A program made the position numbers and the translations under genes. This document shows, piece by piece, positions 47,467 to 57,400 of a stretch of DNA of 64,000 nt (position 1 is the first letter of the stretch; each line of letters begins with the position of its first letter). The stretch lies in assembly GCA_001643675.2 (NCBI GenBank), contig LSRY02000025.1:1-64000 (forward strand), given 5' to 3'. The stretch comes from Monocercomonoides exilis. Taxonomy: Eukaryota > Preaxostyla > Oxymonadida > Polymastigidae. The notes below the pieces were generated by a model. That model worked only from the letters and a program-made list of their open reading frames with translations. It searched no databases and was not told the DNA's origin.

Positions 47467-47507
<41 letters not shown>

Positions 47508-47562
47508 ACGAAAGAAGAAAAATTGTATCCAAATTCACAATACGTACAAAGCAAATGGCCAA
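46798..47562. other. Low-complexity stretch open on both strands; coding strand uncertain
   Basis: The minus strand is open for 254 codons but is mostly Ser runs, ending in a Phe run created by the poly(A) tract. The plus strand offers a more protein-like start (46802 on: ENPLFGIIIVREFVPGE, DDGSKWIDISG) followed by a possible intron starting GTGTCT at about 46911, then long Glu-rich frames. I favour a plus-strand gene with an acidic tail but cannot establish start, splice sites or stop. No family recognised. Confidence 0.3.
47468..47506 (+). repeat. Poly(A) tract, 39 bases
   Basis: Thirty-nine consecutive A, the longest homopolymer in the window. It follows the acidic low-complexity stretch on the plus strand. 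No target-site duplication around a retro-insert was evident. Confidence 0.95.
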
Positions 47563-47730
47563 AATGTTTGAAAAAAAAAAGAAAAATAATTATTGACAGA
47601 CTGTCTTGACATTGTGTCATTTGAGCATATTAGTTCAGCTTATGAAAATTTCATTTTTCTTTCTGAATCATCGTTGAGCAAAAGAATTTAGAATATGTTT
47701 AAAGTTGAAGATCAGAAATATGATAGAAAG

Positions 47731-48217
47731 AAATGAAAAGCTTTGATTGATCTTTGCGAATGCTATCTTTTGCTTTACGTACGATTTTCTTTGGTATTAA
47801 TGTCGATTTATGTGCCTTGCCTTCTGAAAGTTGCATTGAAGAAAGAGAAAAACGAGGAAGTTCAAAAAGAAGTGGAAATGGCTTTGCTGGCCTTGAGTAA
47901 TGCTCAATATTTTGTATGAGAATTATTGTCTTATTTAATGATATATTTGAATCTCTCATTCTCTTTAAAAGGATATAGGGCAAGAATTGAATTTGAATAA
48001 TATCAAAGAAATCATCAAATATCATCAAGAGCATCACAATCTTTCACGACTTGCCAATCAGTCTGCTTGACAGTTTCTGATCTACATATTGCATAAAGAC
48101 GAAAGCCTTGAAGAAGTTATTGTGAATGAGCTGCATTTTGCGAGAGAAGCAATAAGAGTATCTGTTGAGCTGATAGAATGCATGGATCGAAAAAGTGAAA
48201 AAGAGAAAGATGTGTAA
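47731..48217 (+). pseudogene. Relict paralogue of the lineage-specific helical family
   Basis: The segment aligns by eye with the middle of the gene at 35862-37377: LIDLCECYLLL, PCLLKVALKKEKNEE, QKEVEMALLALSNA, then a 58-bp GT-AG intron (47914-47971, GTATGA...AAAAG), then IKEIIKYHQEHHNLSRLANQ and VIVNELHFAREA. It is broken by a frameshift near 47741 and a TGA at about 48068, where family members have Trp (QSAWQF). It ends at a TAA at 48215, and the N- and C-terminal parts are missing. The intact GT donor at the intron equivalent to the GC donor at 36483 shows the ancestral splice site. Confidence 0.75.
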
Positions 48218-48491
48218 GCTTACATGTAATGGCTTATTGCTCTTTTTATGAATCTTAAATTATTGTTATAACAATTTGATATTAAATCATTTTTGCTTCG
48301 AGCTATCAAAGGTTGCTTTCAGACTCGAACGAGGTATATAAAAAATTTTTATGGTCATTTTTGTAACTTTTGTTGTTGAGTTCAATTTCTGTAATGAATT
48401 GAATAATTGTTTTAAAACAATAATATTGAAACTCTTGTGATCATCCGCGAAATTTGTTATCTTAGTATGGGATTCTCCTTTTATTCGTCCC

Positions 48492-51407
48492 ATGGCGGTG
48501 TGCTTGCCTCCAGCAACTCCGTCTCCACTTCACTCTGAAAATCCAACCACTTCATATTTATATGCCTGTACGATGAGCTCTCGACTAAAACAACGTAATA
48601 GTGGATATTCTACCCGACTTAGAGATTCACAACAAGTTCATAAATTCACTTTTTCATCGTGTCCAACTCTTTATTCGATTAATAAAATTGATTCTATCGC
48701 TAATATTAATTTGGCTTCAGGGCATACTATTCCTCAGTCGTTCTTTTTTCGATATTTCTTAAAGCTGTTGCCTGATGAAAGAGAAACAAAATTAAGACCT
48801 CTTACAGAATTAACACGGAGACTTACAACTTATGTGATAAATATTCTACATAAATGTGATATGGATTCTATGTTTCGACACATTTCGAGCATTATTGATT
48901 TTTTCCGCCTCGATGAAGAATTACTTTTGCTCTCTGTTATTATTCTTCACAGATATCTTCAACAAATGAAAGGATGTCTGACAATTTGCCATGAATCGGA
49001 AATGTTTTATTTACTTGTTTTATGCTTTATTCTTGCATATAAAGGTCTTAGAGATGAACCTTTTGGTATTGGAGAAGTTGCCCGTTGTTTGAATCTGGAG
49101 GCGCACGGAATATTTAGCAACGAAATCCAAATTTTGACAACGCTCCAGTTTTCTCTCTACTTCTCTCGAGAAGATTTACAAGGATTGGAAGAGCTATTTC
49201 CAATTGAAGGGTTGATGCTTCTATCTTATTCTAAAGAAAGTGATATTTACCCCGAAGTGTACGAAGCATATAGCGCGATGCTGAAAGAGCAGTCAGATCT
49301 CACAGCATTCCCATTAACCTCTACAACTGCGTGCTATTCAAGTTTCTCGACTCATTCAGGTTTTCTTCAGGAACAGTCAGCACAAGATAGACAAGGGCAA
49401 ATGAAGGCTCAAAGGAAAATGGCTTGCCAAACAGCATTGTCTGGAATGTTGCTTGTGAAGAGAGGGAAAGAGAGCGAAATGCTGCTTCGGCTGCGCTCGG
49501 CTCTTTCTTCTGCGTCTGATGGCTTTGAAGACGTGCCTGTGACTTTGCTAAAGCATCTGTCTTTGTCAAGTGATGAGAAAAAAGAGGGAAAGAAGAAGAA
49601 AGAAGAAGAATACGAAGAAGAAGAAGATGATGACGACGACGACGACGATGAAAAATCAGAAGAAACACGTTTGATTCCTATCAATGCGACTCAAGAGTTT
49701 GCTGCACCTGTTGAACAGCCATTCAAAAGAAGAAGAAGAAGAAGAATTATTAGAGAAAGCAATAGAAGAGAAGACGAAAGAGAGAGAGAAAGAGAAAGAG
49801 AAAGAGAAAGAGAAGCAAGAATAAGAGAAGAAAACATATTAAGAAGCAATAGCCCCATAAATAACAGAAAAGACAATGATGTTTCATCAGATTTGTATTC
49901 GTTTGATGTTCCACACAGAAAAATAAGAGAAAAAATTTCAAAGTCAACAGAAGTTATGTCTCTATCATACAAACTACCCTCAGAATTGGCTGCTCATTTG
50001 GCTTCTCCTATCAATTTTTCTTCTTCTTCTATTTCAAAATCTTATTCTTCTTCTTCTTCTTCCTTTTCTTCTTCTTCATATTCTTCTTCTTCTTTCTCTT
50101 CTCCTTCTTTTTTGAGTTCTTCATTGATAAATGTCTCATCTTCGCTTCCAACTCCTATCTTTTCTTCTCTCACAGCTCTTGATGCTTCTAATGATTATAC
50201 TTCTTCTTCTTCCTCTTCTTCTTCTTATTCTTATTCTCATTCAATTGCTTCTATGTCTTCTTCATTTACCTCTTCTTCTTCTTCTTTTTCATATTCTTCT
50301 TCTTTATCCTCATCAATTGCCTCATCAATTTCTTCCTTCTCTTCCTTCTCTTCCTCTCTCGAACAACCAACATCCACACGTCAAACTCCTCTTCCTCCTG
50401 TTCTTCCTCCTCCTCCTCTTCCTCTTCTTCCTTCTTCTTCTTCTTCTTCTTCTTCCTCTTCCTCTTCCTCTTCTTCTTCTTCATCTTTCTTCTTCTTCTC
50501 CCCTTTCGTTTCTTCTTGCCCTCTTCCTCATTCAGCTATGAACCTTCCTCCTTATCTTTCGCTTTCATCAGCAACAACAACATCTTCTTTTTCTTCTTCT
50601 TCTTCTTCTTCTTCTTCTTCTTCTTCCTCCTCCTCTTCTTTAAATCCATTATCATCATCATCAGCAGCAGCAGCAGCAATAACAACTTCTTCCTCTTCCT
50701 CTTCATCATCATCATCATCTTCTTCTTCTTCTTCATTAACATCTTCTTCTGGTGCTCTTTCTAATATTTCACCACAAATTCTTCTTTCCTTCTGTCCGCA
50801 AACCACTTTCCTCTCTTTCTCGTCTGTTTGCTCTGGAAATAGTGAAGAAAGAAAAGAAAGAGAAGGAAGGGAAGAAATAGAAGGAAGTGAAGGGATAGGA
50901 TTGGAGATAGAAGGAGAGAAGGAGAAGGAGAAAGAAGAAGAGGAAGAGGAAGAGAGAAAGAAGGAAAAGAATAGAGGAAAAGAGATAGAGAAAGAGAAAG
51001 AGAAAGGAATAGGAAAGGGAATAGAAATGAGAAAGGATGAGAAAGAGAAGAAGAACAAAGTCGGATTAGAGGAAAGAGGAGCAAGTGATTATGATGAATA
51101 TGATGATAAGGAAGACAATGAAGAAACAAAAGAAGAAGAAGAAGAAAGAGAAGAAGGAGAAGGAGAAGGAGAAGAAGGTAACAATGAAAATAACAATGAA
51201 GATGAAAATATCAATAATAATATCAATAATAATTATGATTATGAAGAAGAAGAAGAAGATGATGATGATAACTTTGAAAAAGAAGATGAAAAAGAAGAAG
51301 ATTATTCTGCTCATTGGAATACAAGAAACGAATGGATTTATTATGAAACTCTGTATTCTGGTGATAGGAGCATTGAACGAAGTATTTATAGCCCTGTTTC
51401 GATTTAA
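48492..51407 (+). CDS. Cyclin-box protein with very long Ser and Glu tracts
   Basis: 971 residues in one exon, ATG at 48492. Residues about 105-230 resemble the N-terminal cyclin box of Pho80/Pcl-type cyclins: the helical series LLLLSVIILHRYLQ, YLLVLCFILAYKGL and NEIQILTTLQFSLYFS, including the conserved pattern in which a new or shifted Leu-rich helix follows EVARCLNL. It would partner a cyclin-dependent kinase. The rest is low complexity: an acidic patch near 365-395, an Arg/Glu block near 420-450, then about 300 residues that are mostly Ser encoded by TCT/TCC arrays, and a C-terminal Glu/Lys/Asn tract encoded by GAA/AAA arrays. The last residues (SIERSIYSPVSI) are ordinary. The stop is TAA followed by TGA. 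The tracts look like in-frame trinucleotide expansions. Confidence 0.75.
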   Translation: MAVCLPPATPSPLHSENPTTSYLYACTMSSRLKQRNSGYSTRLRDSQQVHKFTFSSCPTLYSINKIDSIANINLASGHTIPQSFFFRYFLKLLPDERETKLRPLTELTRRLTTYVINILHKCDMDSMFRHISSIIDFFRLDEELLLLSVIILHRYLQQMKGCLTICHESEMFYLLVLCFILAYKGLRDEPFGIGEVARCLNLEAHGIFSNEIQILTTLQFSLYFSREDLQGLEELFPIEGLMLLSYSKESDIYPEVYEAYSAMLKEQSDLTAFPLTSTTACYSSFSTHSGFLQEQSAQDRQGQMKAQRKMACQTALSGMLLVKRGKESEMLLRLRSALSSASDGFEDVPVTLLKHLSLSSDEKKEGKKKKEEEYEEEEDDDDDDDDEKSEETRLIPINATQEFAAPVEQPFKRRRRRRIIRESNRREDEREREREREREREARIREENILRSNSPINNRKDNDVSSDLYSFDVPHRKIREKISKSTEVMSLSYKLPSELAAHLASPINFSSSSISKSYSSSSSSFSSSSYSSSSFSSPSFLSSSLINVSSSLPTPIFSSLTALDASNDYTSSSSSSSSYSYSHSIASMSSSFTSSSSSFSYSSSLSSSIASSISSFSSFSSSLEQPTSTRQTPLPPVLPPPPLPLLPSSSSSSSSSSSSSSSSSSFFFFSPFVSSCPLPHSAMNLPPYLSLSSATTTSSFSSSSSSSSSSSSSSSSLNPLSSSSAAAAAITTSSSSSSSSSSSSSSSSLTSSSGALSNISPQILLSFCPQTTFLSFSSVCSGNSEERKEREGREEIEGSEGIGLEIEGEKEKEKEEEEEEERKKEKNRGKEIEKEKEKGIGKGIEMRKDEKEKKNKVGLEERGASDYDEYDDKEDNEETKEEEEEREEGEGEGEEGNNENNNEDENINNNINNNYDYEEEEEDDDDNFEKEDEKEEDYSAHWNTRNEWIYYETLYSGDRSIERSIYSPVSI

Positions 51408-53489
51408 TGAGGAGAACAAAAGATTTTAAAAAAAAAGAAGAAGAAAGAAAAGAAAAGAAAGATATTATTTCAATGTTTTGATGGAACATTAAGTTTATTA
51501 TTAGAAAGAATGGAATACAAATTGAAAGGGAAATGAATAAAATAAAGAAAAAAGAATAGGAAGAGGAAGAAGGTAAAGTCAAAAAGCATAAAATAGAACA
51601 AAAAGGTGAAAGAATTCGTCTATTTTTTTTAAAAAGAAGCTTTTGTTCTCAAGCAATGAATCAAATTTAGATAAATGTTGTGAAATTAGAACTTGTTGTT
51701 ATGAAATTCTTTGTTTTTTTTCCAAAGATCTTCATTCTTTTTTTCAAACATTCAATTCTTTTTATTTATTTTCTTAAATGTTTTTAATGGTTTTGATGTT
51801 TTTTAATTATTTTTAATTATTTTTTAATTTTTTCAATAAATTGTTTGATAAATATACAACTTTTACTCTTTTTTCATTACTTTCATTTGAAATAGTCTTT
51901 CTCATTTATTCTCGTTTTCTGTTGGTCGGTTGACTTTACAGCAGAAATTTTTAATTTTAAATTTATTTTTTATTTTAAATTTAATTTCTTTTTTTCTTTT
52001 TCATTTTTTTTTTTTTTAATAACATGTTTACACTCTCTTAGTCCCTTTGTGAATGAACTCTTGTATTTTATTGCTTTGATTGAAAATGTTATTTGTCTTT
52101 TTTTTTTTTTTTCCAAAAATAATTATGTTTAAAATATTAATATTTATTTTATTTTATTTTTTGTTTGTTTAAAATTCTCAAAAAAAATAATGTTAAAATT
52201 AGAAAAATAGAAATTTTGTTACTTTAATTTGTGAATGTGATATTTTTTCTTTAAAATCTTTAAGTTTTTAATTAAAACAAGTTTTGAATCATTTAAATTC
52301 CTGTTATTATCACATTTCCGTTTTTATTAATCAACAATATTTAATTTCTTTGATTATCTTATAGTTGCTTCATTTGATAGCATTAACTCAGATAAATTTT
52401 AAAGAAAAAAGTTTTTAACTTCATGTTTCATCAACTTTCAATTTCGTTGTAGGTTTCAATCTTTGCCCAGACAATAATTGCTAACATGATTGTGAATCAC
52501 ACTGCCTTGCGATTTTTAACATAATCACATTGACATGTTATTTTTAATGAAAAATCAAAATTTGAAAAAAGAAATTAACTCTGCACAGCTAAAACACTGA
52601 CATTTTCGAGAAAAACTTGAAACTTTGTTCTTATCAATCGAGTTCTTCATTGAAAGATGCTCATTTCAATTCTTGCTTTATTTGGCAAGAATAAAGAATT
52701 GAAAAAGCTGCAAATACACATTTTCTTAATCTTTTGGTTTTTGTTGAGTTATTCATAAACAACAAGCAATTCACAAGAAAGGACACCTAAATAATACATC
52801 ACAAGCAACAGCTTGACTTTCTCACTATTTTTTGATTTTGTGCTTAAAGTCTCATTAAATTAAAGAGAATTCTATTTAGAAAAGAAAAAGAAAAGAATTT
52901 TTTTTTTTTTTTTGTTTTCTCTATTCAATTTGATTTTTCATTTCAAAAAAATAAAAAAAAGTTCGATTTGTTCAAATTAGAATCTTATATCTCACAGTAA
53001 ATTAAACATAACAGCAAAGTTTTAAAAAGCAAAAAGAAAAAAAACATGCAAAATAATAAAAAAAGTAATATTTTGAGAGTACTTACGAGAACAGCAATTG
53101 AAGAAGAGACAAGAAATAATAATAACGTTTTTTAAAATAAAATAAAATCAAATCAAATAAAAATAAAATAAAATATAAAAAAATAAAACAATATGAATGG
53201 TACGATAAGAAATCAAGTTGAGTTAGCTATTAATTAAAACAGAACAGAGTACGAAAAGAAAATTAAAGCAACGTTGTTAGAAAATTTGCTTAAAAAATCG
53301 AACAAAACTTTTCACAGATCAAATAAACAAATAAAAAATTATTTATTTGAGAAAAAAATAAATTAAAAAGGAGAATTTAATAAGAAAACTTCGAATAAAA
53401 CAATCAATCAGAACATATACAAACTATTAACAAACTATTTTTTCTGTTGAAAAAAGCCAAAGTTAAAAAGAAAATAAAAGAAAGGAAAG

Positions 53490-53575
53490 TGAAAGAAAAG
53501 AAAGAAAAGAAAGAAAAGAAAGAAAAGAAAGAAAAGAAAGAAAAGAAAGAAAAGAAAGAAAAGAAAGAAAAGAAA
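53490..53575. repeat. Tandem repeat of a 9-base purine unit (AAAGAAAAG)n
   Basis: About nine near-perfect copies of AAAGAAAAG, read as Glu-Lys-Lys on the plus strand. Simple-sequence DNA, not a gene. Confidence 0.9.
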
Positions 53576-54118
53576 ATGAAAGAAAGAGAGAGAGAAATTT
53601 TGTGCTTTCAACAAAAAAACAAAAAGAAAGATAGAAAAAAAAAATGTTCCGATCGAATATGAAGTTACAGATGGCAAATAAATGGCAACAAGTATTCGAA
53701 GAACATGAAGATTACAAGTTTAGTTAACAGCATCAATTATTATAAAAATAACAATAAAAACATTGAAAAAAAATAAATAAATAAAAAAATAAAAAAATAA
53801 AATAAAACATATTTACAAGATATATCAACAAAAGGGAGCAAAAAGAACGAACTTTTAGTGGTTTTGCTTTTGAGCAAGAGAGGAGAGAAAGAAAGGAGTA
53901 AAAAGATCAAACAGATTCAAGAAAATTGTACAAGTCTCCAATGTAAATACATTTGGGCAAGAAATTAAAAAAGATAATGAAAAAAAATAATTGAAAAAAT
54001 AATCAAAAAATAAAAACAAAATTATAAAAATAGAAAGAATTGAAATAATCTAACAACTACGAAGCTTCACAGCAAAAATCTCTTCTCTTCATCTACAATT
54101 AAACGAGAAAAAAAATAA

Positions 54119-54372
54119 AGAGAAAGAGAAAGAGAAAGAGAAAGAGAAAGAGAAAGAGAAAGAGAAAGAGAAAGAGAAAGAGAAAGAGAAAGAGAAAGAG
54201 AAAGAGAAAGAGAAAGAGAAAGAGAAAGAGAAAGAGAAAGAGAAAGAGAAAGAGAAAGAGAAAGAGAAAGAGAAAGAGAAAGAGAAAGAGAAAGAGAAAG
54301 AGAAAGAGAAAGAGAAAGAGAAAGAGAAAGAGAAAGAGAAAGAGAAAGAGAAAGAGAAAGAGAAAGAGAAAG
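54119..54372. repeat. Tandem repeat (GAGAAA)n, about 42 copies
   Basis: An uninterrupted six-base repeat of about 254 bases, ending about 120 bases beyond the stop codon of the giant beta-helix gene. All purine on the plus strand. Read in either direction it is open but encodes only two-residue periodic peptides. Confidence 0.95.
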
Positions 54373-54495
54373 AAGATATAAAGATGAAGAAAGATAGAAG
54401 GAAAAAGTTTGAGAAATAGAGAAAAAGAAAAACAGAGAGAGAATAAAATAAAAAGTTAAACAAAAAATTAATAAGCACAGCAAAAAGGGTGTTTT

Positions 54496-57400
54496 TTACT
54501 CTTCATCCTTCAGCGACGAGAACATCGAATCCCCCGACTTCAAAGACGCGCTGTCGTCCTCCTCCTTTTCTGTCCTTATGCTCTCCGCCACGCTCTCACT
54601 CGCATAGCTCTCGTTATCCTCCTCTTCCTCGTCATCATATCCCGACTTGTTCTGCTCCTCTTCGCTTTCTTCCACATCCGACATCAGCCGTTCCGACGCT
54701 GTTGTATCCAAATCTATCGCATCTGACATCGTCATCGCTGTCATCCCCTCTGGAAACTGCGAAATGAGCATCCGCTTCAGCTCAATCAGACTCGGACGCT
54801 CCTGCTGCGAGCGCGACAGGCACTGCTTGATGATCTTCCGCATCTCTTCGCCAAACACCTCCGAAAGCGCCGGCAGCTCGTACGACGCAAGCTTCATCGC
54901 TGCCGTCAGCGCATCCACGTCTTCAAACGGCACGTTCTCTGTCGATATCTCCCACAGCATCATCCCCACCGAAAACGCCAGTGTCTTCTCGTTCGCCTCC
55001 GACGTCTCCTTCACCAGCTCTGGCGCCTTCCACCGCAAAGAGTCGTCTGTAAACAGCACATCATACGAAGACGTGTTCGTTCCCAGGTTTCCTGTCTTCG
55101 TGCTTGCTCCTCCTCCTCTTTCATTGCCATTTCTGTTGCCAATTGTTGTTGTCGCTGTCGACACACCTTTTCTCGACCGACTTCCTCCGCCCAGCGTCAG
55201 CTCGTCGTCCAGCTCCACCCCCAACACAATCACCCCTTCATCGCCAAACAGAATGCAGTGCGGCGACAGATTCGCCAAAATCGCGTTCTTCGGGTCAATC
55301 TCCATCAGATGCTGGCACCCGTTCAGCGCCCAGAACAGCACCTGCGACGCATACTGCTCCTTCCGCGTCGCTAGCAGCGCTGTGTTGTTCGCCTGCTGCG
55401 AGTCTTTCCCGTCTTGCCCGCTTTTCCCGCTTTCTGTTCTCGCGTCTGATGAGCTCGGGTAGCTAAATGCCTTCGTCGGGCGCGGGTCGCCGTCGTGCGT
55501 AGGAATCTGGCTGGGCTGATGCACATGCACAAACAGTGAATCGCGTAAGTCGACGATGATCTTCTCAAAGGGCGTCTCACAGCTCATCCCCTCAATCAGA
55601 TTCGAAATTGAAGACGTCGTTGGAGCCATGTCTGACGCACACGAGCTGAACGAGTCCAGCTCAGACGTGGCTGTGCTGGTTGTCTCGTCTCCGCTCCTCC
55701 AGCGCCCTCCTCCTCCTCTTCCATCCATTCCTTCCCTCTTCAGCGTCGCCACATCTATCGTGTCCAGCCCCGCAATCTCCACAGTCGACGACATGTTCGG
55801 CAGAAGCGCATCTTTCGAGTTGTAGCTGTCGCTTGAGTTGCCAAGCAGAATTTCTGATGTCGTCCCATCGGCACAGCGCAGATCCATCGTGCCCATTTTG
55901 TTCATCGCCTTCCGCGTGCCGTTCAGCGGGTTGTCCATCATGTCCTCGTTCTCCATCTCGATCTCCTTCAGATACATCATCTGGTTCTCTGCTTTGTTCC
56001 CTTTCCGCTTCTTCCACGCAATCTGCACGATTATCAGAATAAGAAGGATAAGCACAAGCACAATTGCAATGATGAAAGCTATCATCCACGTCGAGTTGCC
56101 TCCGTTGTTCACCTGGCTAATCCTGCCATCGTCTGGAGAGTCAGCGACTGTCGTGTTTTGAAGCATGAGGATCGTCGAATAGCTTGGATTTCCACCATTT
56201 TTCTCGTTGAATACGAGTTGAACTGACATCACGCTCTTATCCCCCTTTTCTGCGATTTCTGCTTCTGGAACAGTTGCAATGGCTTCGGCTTCTGAGACAA
56301 ACGAAGAGAATTCGTGGTTGACAATCTCACTTGATGAGCTGTGGTCGTAAATAATCCTGAATGACAGATCACACGGAATCAGCAGAGAACCACTCACTGC
56401 GATTTCACGGTTGTCTCCAACAGTTCTGTTGGTCGCTCTCTTCAGCGAAGGAATGAAGAAAGGAGATTGTCTGTCAGCAGCTGCACCAGAAAGCTTGCAT
56501 CCTTCGTTCAGAATCCACAAAGACGATGTTGCTGCGTCTGATTCATCGCCGCTGCCATCCACATTTTCAACAGTCAGCATCGATTCCTGTCCAACACAAT
56601 GAATGTTCCGATTCACTGATTCAAAGCCGGGGATGTTCGGCTTGTTTCCCTCGAAATCGCTCTTTGAAAGAGTTGCATTGCTTTTTGTGATTGAAAGGCC
56701 GCCCTTTGCAGAGTTGGCAAAAGTGGCAATTTCAATCACAGCGTTGCTCTGCTCCAAATGAAGGAGAGAACCTTGCCATGTGCAGATTTCAGGATCATCC
56801 AATTTAGCATTGGAAATTCGCTTGCGCTTGTCATCATTGACTTTTGCATTCTTATTGTTCGATGTTGTCGTTGCTGCTGCTGAAACTGTTGAGCCATCAA
56901 AGAGACAGTCATGCAGTTGGATGTCTGGACACGAGAAGAATGATGCAATGCTGCCTTTTGTGGATGGAGAATAGCAATCGATGAACGAGCAATTCGTAAA
57001 CTGCAAAGTGAACGGATTCGAAGCAGAAAGAGAAGAATAAGGTGAAGACAAGGAAGAAGAGGAAGAAAGAAGAGTTGATTCGCCAGAGGCAGAAATGACA
57101 CAGGCACCATTTGTGGTTCTTTTGACGTGTTCAACAGTCAAAGTGTTGATTGTCAGCGCATGGTTGATTGCTTCCTCATTTGGCAATTGCAAAGCAGAAA
57201 ATGAAGAATGTGATGAAATATCATCAGGATTTTTGTCTGCATTTATCAAAATGACAGCCCCATCTTTGATCTCAATTGTTGAAATTTTCACTTTCAGCAA
57301 AGAACCACAAGATTGTGATGAGAAGGCAAAAATGCTGAAATTTGAGTTGCAATTTGTGATGTTCACCCGCTCAAGAGAAGCATTTCCTTGTTTGCCATCC

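Larger units (their letters stand above)
51408..54495. other. Three-kilobase AT-rich spacer with simple repeats
   Basis: Between the convergent cyclin-box and giant beta-helix genes. It is mostly A/T runs with purine-rich simple repeats listed separately. Open frames here are products of these repeats. No gene, RNA or inverted-repeat element was recognised. Confidence 0.65.

Noticed and set aside
46798-47562. Minus-strand 254-residue Ser-rich protein
   Set aside because: Its N-terminus is partly the translation of the poly(A) tract and the rest is Ser runs opposite GAA arrays; the plus strand looks more protein-like.
48492-51407. Variant genetic code (TAA/TAG or TGA read as an amino acid), as in some oxymonads and ciliates
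   Set aside because: Intact genes end at all three stop codons at positions matching family C-termini (TGA for CWC27 and the permease, TAA for both large beta-helix proteins, TAG for the SDR fusion). In-frame TGAs occur only in genes with other signs of decay.
54067-54483. Two overlapping minus-strand ORFs of about 130 residues in the GAGAAA array
   Set aside because: They are direct translations of a six-base repeat and have no unique sequence.
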